A program made the position numbers and the translations under genes. Below, in pieces: positions 1-10,249 of a stretch of 31,877 nucleotides of DNA; within the stretch, counting starts at the first letter, position 1; every line of letters starts with the position of its first letter. The notes under the pieces are model-generated. The model searched no databases, was not told where the DNA came from, and worked only from the letters and a program-made list of their open reading frames with translations. The stretch lies in contig BFEA01000112.1 of NCBI GenBank assembly GCA_003427395.1, positions 327,521 through 359,397 on the forward strand, in the 5' to 3' direction. The DNA is from Chara braunii (Eukaryota > Streptophyta > Charophyceae > Charales > Characeae).

Positions 1-1747
1 GGTAGCCCCGCGGCGGGGGTCCGGGGGTGAAACCCCTACCCCGGCTTGCGCCCCGGGGATCCCCGCGTGACAACGCTGGTCTCAGGCCAAGAGGACTGAA
101 TAGTACCGAGTGAAGACGGAGGAGTGAAGTGAATAGCATCCGGAGGAAAGAATAGTAACGATTGAATCATGGAAGTGAATAGCATCCATTGGAGTGAATA
201 CGAAGTGGTACTGAGTCTCCTGACTCTCTACTGAGTGAACTCAGAGAAGGAGGTCGGACCGTCTAAGTAGGATCAGTAAGCGAGGCCGGAACTATAAGTA
301 GATTAGTAAGTAGGTCTGTGGATATCTCAAACCCCCCTGATGAGGTCGCTAACTGGCAGCGGCCGAAACTAGTAGGGGATCGCCAGCTCCTTTGTCTCCT
401 GGTGCTTCCACTCTTTTCTGGTGAGGAGGACAGAGATGCCATAGCTAAGGCTATGGGATGTGCTTCATAGCTTATCTTTTCGGAAAAAAAATTTGAGATA
501 TTATTTTCACATGAGCGCTGCGCTGTCACAGCTATGTGTCAAGCGTCTGGTCGGTCATGACTGACTGTGCTCTATCATTGAATGCTATCAGCACAATGGT
601 CCTCTCAAAGCTTCATAATTATTTGAAAAAAGTTACCCCCCCTCCTCTTCCCCCCACAGCCCCGCCCCGCCTCGCCTGATTGTAAGCTTGTATTTGGCGT
701 CCGTCTGATGGACGATGTATCGGTGTTTTTGGCCTTCGTAAAAGGGAGCGTGGGACCTTGGGTACGGCCAACCGGATCCGAAGGAAATTCGAGAAATGTT
801 ACCCTCGAACTCTGACCCTGAAAAGAACTGATGACAAATCGGGAATCTGGGACTTTCTGCGCTGCCGAATGGAGGTCAAGCAGAACTTTCCACTGCACCG
901 CACTCCAAATGTGAAAAACAGCAACTGTATACTTCCGATAAACACAGAGTAATACACTCACCAACCGCTTTCCCCATTTTCAACATGTACTCCTTTTTGT
1001 CCTTACCAACAATTCCGTCCAGATGCCACAAGTGAGAGCATATCAGAATTTTGAGAGAGGACAAGAGAAATCAGACCCCACTCATCCAAATTCTGAGAAA
1101 ACTTTCCAAAAAAATAGGATCTTTCGGATCATTTTCCATTATTCTACAAGCTGGCCCGAATAGAAAGGAGCCAGGACCGAAAGGCCCTTTTCTTTTTTTT
1201 TTCTTTTTTTTTTTTTCGGGGGGGAGCGGGCGGGGGGCGGGGCGGTGAGATGGTGAGATATCCAAACACGCAATCACAGATCGAGAAATCAATGATTGGA
1301 AAGTCCAACGAAAAAAACAGACATAACAGTTGAGAAGTAGATTACTGTTCGCGAATACCCAGTGGTCGGGCTCGAGAACCATCTACGAACTCTCCCCCCG
1401 TTCTTCTTCCTCCAAAACTAAACCTCACTTTCCACCCTCCCGCCGGGGCAACTCCCGGATGTCATGTCATGATGGAAGAGGACAATAACGCCGAGCTACT
1501 AAGTATTAATAGTCCGCCAACTACTCTACTACCTATCCTGCCAGCAGACTGGCTGTGAACTGCCACATTCGGGGTCTCGTGTTCTGGCGAAATTTTTGAG
1601 CGCGTCTCCAAAACATTTTTCCCAGTAGTTCTTACCCCAGTACTCCAGTCAATTTGTCTCTTTTGCTTTTGGAATTGTCGCAACTTTCTGTAGGCAGCCT
1701 AAATATTAATAAGACTGCGATTTTCTATTTTCAATGTGTGTTTTGTC
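1..1747. other. Non-coding start of window, with short degenerate repeats
   Basis: I support no gene here. The first 70 bases are very G+C rich with local inverted repeats. A 14-bp direct repeat (AGTGAATAGCATCC) occurs at 128-141 and 174-187. A T-rich tract around 1190-1217 runs straight into a G-rich stretch (1218-1245) with several G runs, which could form a G-quadruplex. On the minus strand around 965-950 a consensus-like splice donor (G|GTGAGT) follows a short open frame, but I could not find a convincing acceptor or family, so I do not call an exon. Confidence 0.6.
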
Positions 1748-2195
1748 TTTTTTTTTTTTTTTTTTTTTTTTTGAAGGTTGTGCAGGCTGGGGTATAGGCA
1801 GGCCCTACCCTAGCGGCCGGTGCTTTAACCACACTCCCACAACACACACAGGGCAGAGGGGGGGCATTCCAAGCCGGGAGACTCCCAATGGTACCCAGTC
1901 ACTCAGCGACCGCCCTCTGCCAACTGTGTATGCCTTACGCACAGCCAGCAGGACGCTCTACAGGTGGGAGCCCCCATACAACATCTACACAGCCTTGCGA
2001 CCGTCCCCCTGTCGGGTACCCGGCTGAGGATGTGAATGTGCTGGAGTCCAATATCGCGGATTCCTAGCGCAGGATTTTTTAGTGAGTCCCAACGCACTCG
2101 ACGGAGCCAACCAGGACTCAATCCCGCTGCCTTTGTCTTGCGGCACAGAAACCTGTGGAACACAGGCGCCCGACCAACTGGGCCACCATCACCTT
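1748..2195 (-). mobile_element. Probable tRNA-derived SINE with poly(A) tail
   Basis: Read on the minus strand, the head carries a box A-like RNA polymerase III promoter, TGGCCCAGTTGG (2185-2174). About 49 nt further on is a box B-like motif, GGATTGAGTCC (2124-2114), matching 9 of 11 consensus positions. That order and spacing fit a tRNA-related SINE head. The unit ends in a long A run on the minus strand (T run 1748-1772 on the plus strand), as expected for a retroposed poly(A) tail. The total is about 450 bp. I could not define a clean target-site duplication, so the ends are approximate. Confidence 0.5.
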
Positions 2196-2219
2196 TTTTT
2201 TTCATGACTTTGGGCCTCG

Positions 2220-2325
2220 CCACACCACTCTCGACATGTGGAAAAGACAAAAATGTGGCCGGTGCATCTGGCCATGTTCTAGCAGGAAATCCGTTCTCAT
2301 TTTGAACATTTCGAGAGTGGTGTGG
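2220..2325. repeat. Short foldback unit with 15-bp perfect inverted repeats
   Basis: CCACACCACTCTCGA at 2220-2234 is perfectly repeated in inverted orientation at 2311-2325, enclosing 76 bp. No coding capacity is visible. It lies just beyond the head of the SINE. It could be a small non-autonomous DNA element or a chance-retained hairpin; no target duplication is obvious. Confidence 0.5.
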
Positions 2326-2436
2326 GGATGCCCTTTTACAGCTTGGTGCACAAAATAGACTTTAGATAAGGCTGATTTTCTTTCGGCTTTGTTTTGTCTT
2401 TTTCTGTGGATTGTTATGTCTATCTTTTTGGTACAG

Positions 2437-2511
2437 GAAACTTTGGATAAAGTGGCGGAAAGAATCAATGTGGAGACTACCGCGGTGCAAGGATGGATAA
2501 AAAGTGATTGA
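2437..2511 (+). CDS. Candidate terminal exon with LysM-like sequence
   Basis: A pyrimidine-rich stretch ending in GGTACAG (acceptor AG at 2435-2436) precedes a 24-codon open frame that ends in TGA at 2509-2511. The translation (ETLDKVAERIN... followed by ...VQGWIKSD) has the spacing and residue types of a LysM carbohydrate-binding repeat, where a 'xTLxxIAxRFxV' helix is typical. No upstream exon in a compatible frame is recognisable among the repeats, so this could be a gene fragment, the 3' exon of a gene whose body lies elsewhere, or chance. Confidence 0.25.
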   Translation, partial: ETLDKVAERINVETTAVQGWIKSD

Positions 2512-3359
<848 letters not shown>

Positions 3360-3608
3360 GACTCTTGAAACAAAACGGGTGAAACGGTTTTCACCTATTA
3401 CGGTGACAGATGCAGTACCCAGGGCTCGATCCCTAGATCTCCCCTTTTACCCAATGCATGTACAGTAACAGTTGACCCGTGTGTTTGAACCCGCGACCTG
3501 TTTCCCAAAAGTTGTATGTTCGCCTGTTGTATATAGTGCGGTCGCAATGTCTTGACCCGTAGACCTTAGGATAGGGAGTCAGAGGGTTAGTATAGGTCAT
3601 ACTTGCTG

Positions 3609-3655
3609 CAGTTCCAGAAGGTCAACTCCACGACCTTCTAGAAGTTCCGGAACTG
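3609..3655. promoter_or_regulatory. Imperfect hairpin containing heat-shock-element-like core
   Basis: CAGTTCC (3609-3615) pairs with GGAACTG (3649-3655), and AGAAGGTC (3616-3623) pairs with GACCTTCT (3632-3639). TTCTAGAA at 3636-3643 is the palindromic core typical of heat-shock elements. A TATA-like box lies about 220 bp downstream on the plus strand. Function is inferred only; the hairpin itself is seen. Confidence 0.3.
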
Positions 3656-3859
3656 GACTTTCGTGAGTCATAGGGTCAGTCCGCGTCTGAGTCAGCAGAG
3701 GACAGTCCTAACACAGTCAGCAAAGGGCAGTCTTAATGCTACCTAGCCCAGTCAGCGGTACCCAGTCCCAAGGTGCACTTTGTCTGGTCAGCAAGTACCA
3801 TGTAGGACTGTGCACACCCCGGGCCCAAGGTCCAAGGGCAGACCTACAACAGTCCGAAG

Positions 3860-3870
3860 TATAAATAAAG
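3860..3870 (+). promoter_or_regulatory. TATA-like box, possible promoter of an old LTR
   Basis: TATAAATAAAG lies in a non-coding region with an LTR-like organisation: repeated CAGTC-containing upstream sequence, then TATA, then a transcribed-leader-like stretch. No matching second LTR, primer-binding site or target duplication is identifiable in the window, so this may be a solo LTR or an unrelated promoter-like sequence. Confidence 0.25.
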
Positions 3871-4051
3871 AGGCCGCGTCAAGTCATTTATTCATTCTGC
3901 CTGTGAGCCGTGCTGAAGCGCTGTCGGAGTGTCTTGTGCTACGGAGGTCTGCAGGTGCCCGAGGAAGAAGAGGGCTAAGAGGAGGAAGGTAGTATAGGAG
4001 GGAAACGGCGGCCATAGCCACCACGTAGGATAGTATAGTGAGTGTGTCTAT

Positions 4052-4052
<1 letters not shown>

Positions 4053-4107
<55 letters not shown>
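4053..4107. repeat. (GT)n microsatellite
   Basis: About 54 bp of GT dinucleotides, followed by shorter GT runs to about 4147. Poly(His-Thr) open frames on the minus strand are products of this repeat, not genes. Confidence 0.95.
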
Positions 4108-4108
<1 letters not shown>

Positions 4109-4417
4109 GGACATCCAGGGTGATCCGAGAGTGTGAGTGTGTGTGTGAATAAGGTGCTGGTGGATACAATTGATCGGGTGGGAATCTTTGTCTGGCGCTG
4201 CGCGCCATAGCCATTCAAGACAAGTTTGAATCTGAGCTGTGTTCCTCGCCATGTTATCTCTGAGCTTTGTGTGGGCGCTGTGCGCCAAGTTTGAACGTCA
4301 TCTGTTTGCATGCATGCTAAGCGAGAAGAAGACAAGCCTGATTGCATGGCTGCCTAGGTTACAGAGTGGCTGGGGACTGCTTGCCCAGCCGTGCCAAAAA
4401 GAATTGTATATATATAT

Positions 4418-4529
4418 CGTCAAATAGAACTGCCCGGTAAACCGTAGGCAGAGAGGGAGAAGAGGACAACAAACGAGGGGCTGTGACAAACTGTTTCGTC
4501 GGAGTTTCACCGACTCATCAGGAGGCTGA

Positions 4530-4567
<38 letters not shown>

Positions 4568-4733
4568 GATTATCATTTACAGTGTAATCAGTGAGGGGAT
4601 TCTGCAGACTGTTGAGGGTTCAGCCTCCTGATGAGTCGGTGAAACTCCGACGAAACAGTTTGTCACAGCCCCTCGTTTGTTGTCCTCTTCTCTCTCTCTG
4701 CCTACGGTTTACCGGGCAGTTCTGTTTGTGACG
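4418..4733. mobile_element. Foldback element with arms of about 117-119 bp
   Basis: The left arm (4418-4534) and the right arm (4615-4733) are inverted copies differing by about four positions: a 2-bp indel and two substitutions. Both arms are bounded outside by TA-rich dinucleotide runs. The 80-bp spacer contains an (AT)n run (4534-4564) and a unique stretch reading into the right arm. The termini read roughly CGTCA(A/C)A..AGAACTGCCCGG. No open reading frame is present, so this is a non-autonomous element. Related pieces occur at 6264-6378 and 16795-17040. Confidence 0.8.
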
Positions 4734-4756
4734 ATATATATATATATACACACACA

Positions 4757-5514
4757 GAGTAACCGGCGTTCGGGACGGGCCGAACTCCCAAACCCGAACG
4801 CCGGAACGTACGGGACCCCTTGGGGATGAGTTCGGCTGTTCGGGCCGAGCGCGGACCAAAAAAAAAAAAAAAAAAAAAGAAAACAATTCAAAAAATCTGA
4901 AACAAAGATATGTTCTGAAGAACAAACAACATTTGCCTGAGCATTACATCCAAATTCCTTACCAAATTTGAAATAAAAATAAAATACAGAAAATAAAACT
5001 AATAATAAAAATAACAAAAAATGAAAAGATAATTAAAATTAGTGAGTGAGGGAGCACGTTTTTGACACTGCCATCTTTGGCAATTTTTCATGTTTTTTTT
5101 TTGGCACAGCCAAATGCTCTGAAAATATATAGATGTGTACTTCACATAATAAAAAACTCATTAAAAAAGTTTCTAAAAATAATAATTTTTTTAAGGCCCC
5201 ACAATAAAATGAAAACAGAAAGTAAATACCAAAAAGTGAAAAAGAACAAGATAGTGAGTGGGCGAGCACGTTTTGACACCACCATCTTTGGCGATTTTTA
5301 ATTTTTGTTTGGCTTAGCAAAATGACTTCAAAATTTATAGACGTGTACCTTACATCATAGAGAACTCACCAAAAAAATTCAGAAAACAAAACTTATTTTT
5401 AGGCCCCGAATTAATTTTTGGCGGGGGTTGAACACCGTCGGGTTCGGACCCCGAACGCCCGTACGTACGGAGGTCGGTCCGGGGACCTCCGTACACACGG
5501 CTGGTGACCCTATA
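4757..5514. mobile_element. Unclassified repeat of about 760 bp with hairpins at both ends
   Basis: The left end has a perfect 12-bp inverted repeat (CCGGCGTTCGGG 4763-4774 with 4793-4804). The right end has a perfect 11-bp inverted repeat (GTACGGAGGTC 5465-5475 with 5484-5494). The outermost bases show a weak inverted match. The interior is A+T rich, with an A run (4859-4878) and two diverged tandem copies of about 160-210 bp starting at 5041 and 5253. Both sides abut (TA)n runs, suggesting a TA-rich insertion target. There is no coding potential. It could be a MITE-like or Helitron-like non-autonomous element; I cannot classify it. Confidence 0.45.
5041..5410. repeat. Two diverged tandem copies, period about 212 bp
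   Basis: The segment beginning AGTGAGTG at 5041 recurs at 5253. In both copies a GAGCACGTTT motif, a CCATCTTTGGC motif, a run of T and an AGGCCCC motif (about 5194 and 5400) follow in the same order. The copies differ by many substitutions and small indels. They lie within the 4757-5514 unit. Confidence 0.75.
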
Positions 5515-6263
5515 TATATATATATATTTTTGGTAAAGCATTTATTTTTTCTCGTTTTTTGAGAAAGAGTACAAGTCCTTTTAAGAGTCGGGAACTGGGC
5601 CCGGTGTCTCTTACAAAATTAGATGGGGCCCTCAGCGGGCAAGGCATCACCGGCCAAGCACATGGAGGGACCACAAGATTTCACCCCACAGTCAACTCCA
5701 CAACCAACTCCACAGCCCCTACCACTGAAAAATCAATGAAAATTATCAGCACAATCTAAGTTCATCACCAAGAAACTCAAATCACAACAGTCGTGACAAC
5801 CCTAATTTAGTGACCCAAATTCCACCAACCATGAAGAAAACCGTACGCAAAAGGCAATCAAAACAACAGAAAAGAACCAGCGGTCAGCGCTACTTGATCA
5901 TGTCCTCTATTCATCCAAAGTTACCACCAACCCTTGCCCCTGAGGCAAAAGTTGCTCAATTTATTTTTCTGCATAACATAGTGTTTTTCAGACTTTTTTT
6001 TTTTTTTTTTTTTTTTGTTGGGACCTTATCTAGTCCTTGCACGGCTGGGGGGTCAGGGCAAATAAGGTGAGCCGGGCCGGTTCGTAGTCCAACTGAAATG
6101 TGAGTAATAGTAGTAATACTGTAATACACTGAACAACGAACCATTAAATAATTTAAATAAATTTAATATTAAATTTATAAACTAAATAATAGAAATATTT
6201 TATTGTTATTTTGTTATTCAAGTTTTATAAATTTATACTACTATTAATATACACTCGGCTGCG
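5515..6263. other. Spacer with poly(T) tract and A+T-rich block
   Basis: I support no gene. A run of about 22 T at 5995-6017 precedes a G+C-rich stretch to about 6090, resembling the poly(A) end of a minus-strand retroposon, but no RNA polymerase III boxes are convincing. 6145-6245 is almost pure A/T. Short CAACTCCA repeats occur near 5690-5720. Confidence 0.5.
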
Positions 6264-6446
6264 TTAGCACACGAGGGCTTGTGACAAACTGTTTCGTCGG
6301 AGTTTCACTGACTCATCAGGAGGCTGAACCCTCAACAGTCTGCAGAATCCCCTAACTGATTACACTGTAAGCGATCATCCACCTTAACCCCGGTTGTGCT
6401 TGCCCGGTAACTGATACCCCTCTGAGGAGGTGGGCACCAACCACTG
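6264..6446. mobile_element. Part of a second foldback-family copy, interrupted by element 1
   Basis: 6264-6378 matches the inner part of the 4418-4733 foldback. It includes the sequence around GTGACAAACTGTTTCGTCGG and continues through the spacer side (CAACAGTCTGCAGAATCCCC) without the (AT)n run. It therefore represents a more complete arm than the left arm at 4418. A GCCCGGTAA motif near 6401 also recalls the arm end. Element 1 is inserted at 6446. Confidence 0.6.
6442..6446. repeat. Target-site duplication CACTG, 3' side of element 1
   Basis: CACTG here directly abuts the TG end of the LTR at 6447. The identical CACTG follows the CA end of the other LTR at 16665-16669. A 5-bp duplication is the usual product of Ty3/gypsy integrase. 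Confidence 0.85.
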
Positions 6447-6790
6447 TGTGCCGAACCTGCCGGGATGGCGGTCCGACAGGATGGAGAAGAAGATGTTGAG
6501 GAAGGAGGAAGTGGGGATGGAGCTGGAAGGGACAGCGCAGCTCCGACGGAGACTCAACACCGCACGTACTCCAACAGTGCAAAAATGAAGAATGCCAAAA
6601 AATAGACAACCCCCAGCGGACTGACTGGACTGGACTGGCCTGGTACCGACAGTGGTACCGGGCAGGACAGGACTGGACTGAAACAATGCACGGCCTGTGG
6701 GGTCAGGCCATGGCCTGGTCCCACAGGCCGAACTAGCAAATAGCCAAATAGGCCCTGGCTGTAAGCCAGGGCAAATGAAGGCCCGCTGCA
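6447..6790 (-). repeat. 3' LTR of element 1
   Basis: 344 bp, beginning TG and ending CA. It aligns end to end with 16308-16664 at about 90 percent identity. Compared with the 5' LTR it lacks 13 bp that form half of a hairpin (see 16473-16491). I could not see a typical polypurine tract immediately next to its inner end. Confidence 0.9.
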
Positions 6791-7777
6791 CGATCCTCAG
6801 ACTTGTAATGGATCGCAAGAGCCATAAACACGCTATCTGCAAAAGCAGCGGAACTCTGCAATAAAGAAAGCTGAGAAATCTAGGATGCGGAGCAAGCTCC
6901 ATGCTGAGTCCATGCGATGCAGCCTAAGCTACATAATGTGAAAACAAAAGCAAATGTCTGGTATACATGTCCTAGCTAACAGCAAAAAATTGAAATGTAG
7001 CAATATACAATCCTAAAGTCCTGGAGGAAATTGCCTCAGTGCTGAAAGGAAAAAGAGCAATATGGCACAAGATAATCTCCTGTCGCTGAACCACTAGGAG
7101 TGGGATGGTCTCAGAGGGGGTGAATGCAGCCTAAGAATCGAAACTCCTAAGGGCAGTCACACATGAAGGTGGGATAGGTCATCAGGCTCAAGGTGGGAGA
7201 GTGGTAGCGAAACAAAACCAATGACCCTAACAGATAGGCCATCAGGGCGGGTAATGCTCGACAAAAGGGTGACAGTATGCAGGGTCGACCATGAAAAAAG
7301 GGGGAGTCTGGAATAGGGTGGAGATATGCCTAACTGAAGGCATGCAAGGGCCGACAAAAGGGTGATGAGGGCAGTGGTGAGGGAAACATGCACACAACTC
7401 ACCGACTGGGGGAGGAGGGAGCTAGATCTGGGAGCAAGGAAGCCAAGATAACGCTACGGTCCCAATGCCTATGCGATACCAAGAGAGAGCCCAACTCAAA
7501 GAGATTCAGCTAAGTGAGAGTCATCATGCGACAGATGCAAGGGAATGTACAGGGTAGGGTGGTGGCGTGAAGTAGTCACGTCCAAAGTAGCTGAAGCCGA
7601 TAAGATGGCTGAAGTCGAGAAGGCGACTGAAGTCGTCGAAGTGGTCGATGACGTCGATGAAGTAGGAGTCGAGGTCGATGTCGAAGCAGAGCCGCAAAAC
7701 GTTGACATCCTGAAGAAGAGCTGATGATGGAGTACCTGATGGTGTGAGTCAGTGGGGAAAGATAGAAGATAAGAGTG
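6791..7777 (-). other. 3' untranslated region of element 1
   Basis: This lies between the pol stop and the 3' LTR. No retroelement domain is visible. Around 7585-7690 the DNA is a degenerate GTCGA(N) repeat giving short low-complexity frames on both strands: Ser/Thr-rich on the minus strand and Val/Glu/Asp-rich on the plus strand. About 1 kb is long for a chromovirus 3' region. Confidence 0.6.
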
Positions 7778-9163
7778 TCAGTCATCGTAACGCGAAGGGC
7801 GATGATGAATGCGTTGCGGACGCTCGGAGGCGACCGTTTGCGGCTGAGGAACGACCTCAGAGGGAGCGCGTTCGTCCTCAGTCGGAGGAGGAGGAAGAGG
7901 GTCAGTCGGCTGAGTAGGAGCAGATGTCTCAGCACGACGAGCACGATCATATGCACGCACCAACATCCGGGCGTGCTCCAAGTGCTCGAGGGGCTCCCAA
8001 GTAGCCTCCTCATCAGGATAGCCCTTCCAACGCACAAGGTACTCGATGCGTGGAGGCGTGTTGTCGGTAACTCGGCGAGATACGATGTCGGAAACAACGA
8101 ACTCCTCGTGACCGTCCACTATGATAGGTGGAGGGCGCTCATACGGACGTCCGATGAAGCGCTCGAACGGTCTGTGATAAGGACGCAGCAAGGAGACGTA
8201 GTAAACATCGTGTACACGAGCCTGTCGAAGGTAATCAGGTAGCTTCACACGAAAGCTGACCGGACCAGCGGCAGTATTAGAACCGACTGCCTGAAGGATG
8301 CGGCATGGACCGAGGAAACGACGCCTGAACTTGCGAAGCGTATCCGCTTCGAGCTGTAAGTGGCGTGCGTCAACGAGCACATCGTCACCGACTTTGAATG
8401 GATGATCCATTCGTGATCGGTTTGCTCGTGCGGTCATGCGGGTCTGGGAGTCCGCTACACTCTCGTGTGCGCGCTTCATAATCGCCGCCATGTGGGCGAT
8501 CCAGTCGCCAAGCGCAGGATAACGGGTGTCTGGGCGCAACCTCGATGGTCTTAGGAAGTCAGCGGGTACGCGAGGGTGGTAGCCGAGGTCGCAATAGAAT
8601 GGCGACATCCCCGTGGCTGGCGAAACAGCGTGGTTGTACGCAATCTCTGCGTGGGCTAAGTGTAAGTCTCACTGCTGGTCATCCCTAACAAACTTTCAGA
8701 GGATATTACCGAGAGTTTTATTGGTGACCTCAGTCCGACCATCCGTCAGAGGGTGGTAAGACGAGGAGAAGCGGAGCTGGGATCCGTACACCTCGTGTAG
8801 GCGTCGCCAGAATGTGCCGGTAAAGCGTTGGTCACGGTCGGAGATGATACTCTGAGGTAAGCCGTGATCTCTCACGACTCGGTCGAAGACGATGTCGGCG
8901 ATCTCACGAGTGCTAATGCGATAGCGGCACGGGACAAAACGTGCACGCTTCGTGAAGCGATCGACCACGACCAAGATAACATCATGACCGCGCTCAGTGG
9001 GTGGGCAGAGGGGACCAATGAAATCCATCGAGATGGATTGCCAATGACCCTCGGGTATGGGTAAGGGCTGAAGTAACCCATACGGAAGGTGGTTCGCACT
9101 GTTCACCTCCTGACAGGTAGGGCACTCCTGGATGTAGGCTTTAACGAAGTCCTTGGACTTCGG
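7778..9163 (-). pseudogene. pol: Element 1 integrase core and C-terminal chromodomain
   Basis: Integrase inserts the cDNA into chromatin. The catalytic Asp/Asp/Glu residues are visible in SMDFIGPL, IISDRDQRF and DGRTEVTNK (9106-8696). The C-terminal part (8608-7778) has the basic post-core domain ending FRVKLPD..HDVYYVSLLRPYH, then a chromodomain (about 8110-7943; YLVRWKGYPDEEATWEP). Known chromodomains of this type bind modified histone tails and guide insertion. The frame is the same as upstream pol. It is interrupted by TGA at 9164-9166, 8696-8698 and 8669-8671. No frameshift is needed to join the parts. Confidence 0.9.
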
Positions 9164-10249
9164 TCAGACGTATAGGCGGCAAACACGAGCCAACGTCTTG
9201 TGGAAACCCATATGACTGGCAGCTGCTTGGTCATGGAACTCTGCTACAGCCTGGACGCGGAGCCGTCGGGTGGAGGGAACGCAGATACGTGGTTCTAGCT
9301 GACCAGATCTGCCATGCCAGTACACGAGACCGTTCTCACCGAGGGAGTATGAGGGAACGGTCTTGCCACTTCGCAGTGTCGCGTGGATGACGCGATAATC
9401 CAGGCAGTGACGGTACTGGGTGCGATATGCGTCGGTCACCGACTGATCAATAGTGGTGACGGAGATGGCGGCAAGATGGATGGGTTCCTGATTGTGGTCA
9501 GGACGGCGGGACAAGGCATCGGCTACGAGGTTCGTTTCACCCTTGATGGGCTGAGTGGTGAAAATGAACTCGGATAAGTCACGCCACCAACGTGTCTGTC
9601 GAGGGAAAAGTTTGGGCTTTGTGAGGAAAGTCTGGACAACTGAGTTGTCCGTGCGCACCGTGAACGACGCCCCGTGCAGGTAATGACGCCGGTGTCGGGT
9701 AGCATTAACTACTGCGAGAACCTCACGTTCATCAGCAGTGTAGTTTATCTCGGCAGGCAGTAGCTGACCGGAGCAGAAGGCGATCGGGCAATCCCCGACA
9801 CGAGCCTCAACAGTCCCATCCTCCGCGATGGTCGGGGAGTAAGTAATGGGAGGACTGTCAGTGGAGGGAAGTGGTAGGAGGATAGGCGTCAGTCGAAAAG
9901 CAGTGTCAGCAGGAGGGGGGGGGGAAGGAGGAACACGAGGATAAAATGAATCAGGAGGAGAGGGAAACACCTGAGAGAGGACTGCTCCTACTGCAAAATC
10001 TCACGCATCGGTGGTGACGATAAAGGGACGATCAAAATCGGGGAGGCGAAGAACCGGCGCACAAGTCACCGCCTTCTTGAGGGCGCGAAAGGCGTCCTCG
10101 CACAGGGGTGTCCAAAACCACGGTGGGTTCTTCCGGAGGAGGGTGAAGGTAAGGACGTAGGAATACCTAGCGTATCTCTGGATAAAAATAGTATAGTAGC
10201 TAGTGAGACCGAAGAAACTGCGAAGCTGCTTGGCAGAGGTGGGGACGGG
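9164..10249 (-). pseudogene. pol: Element 1 RNase H and integrase zinc-finger region
   Basis: RNase H degrades the RNA strand during reverse transcription. The first Asp is in IVTTDA just upstream of a TGA (10001-10003), the Glu is in the INYTADEREVLAVV helix, and the next Asp is in FTVRTDNS. Between the first strand (AVGAVLSQ) and the next (CPIAFCSGQL) lies a Pro/Ser-rich insertion of about 50 residues that is not usual in this family. The downstream part reaches the integrase zinc-binding region (FHDQAAASHMGFHKT; the CPTC follows the TGA at 9164). It is in frame with the RT part, separated by TGA at 10250-10252. Confidence 0.85.

Noticed and set aside
876-1064. Minus-strand exon ending at a GTGAGT donor near 960
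   Set aside because: The donor is good, but no acceptor AG borders the frame and the peptide has no recognisable family.
3480-3560. tRNA gene or second SINE head (box B-like GGTTCAAAC on the minus strand)
   Set aside because: No box A at suitable distance and no cloverleaf could be drawn.
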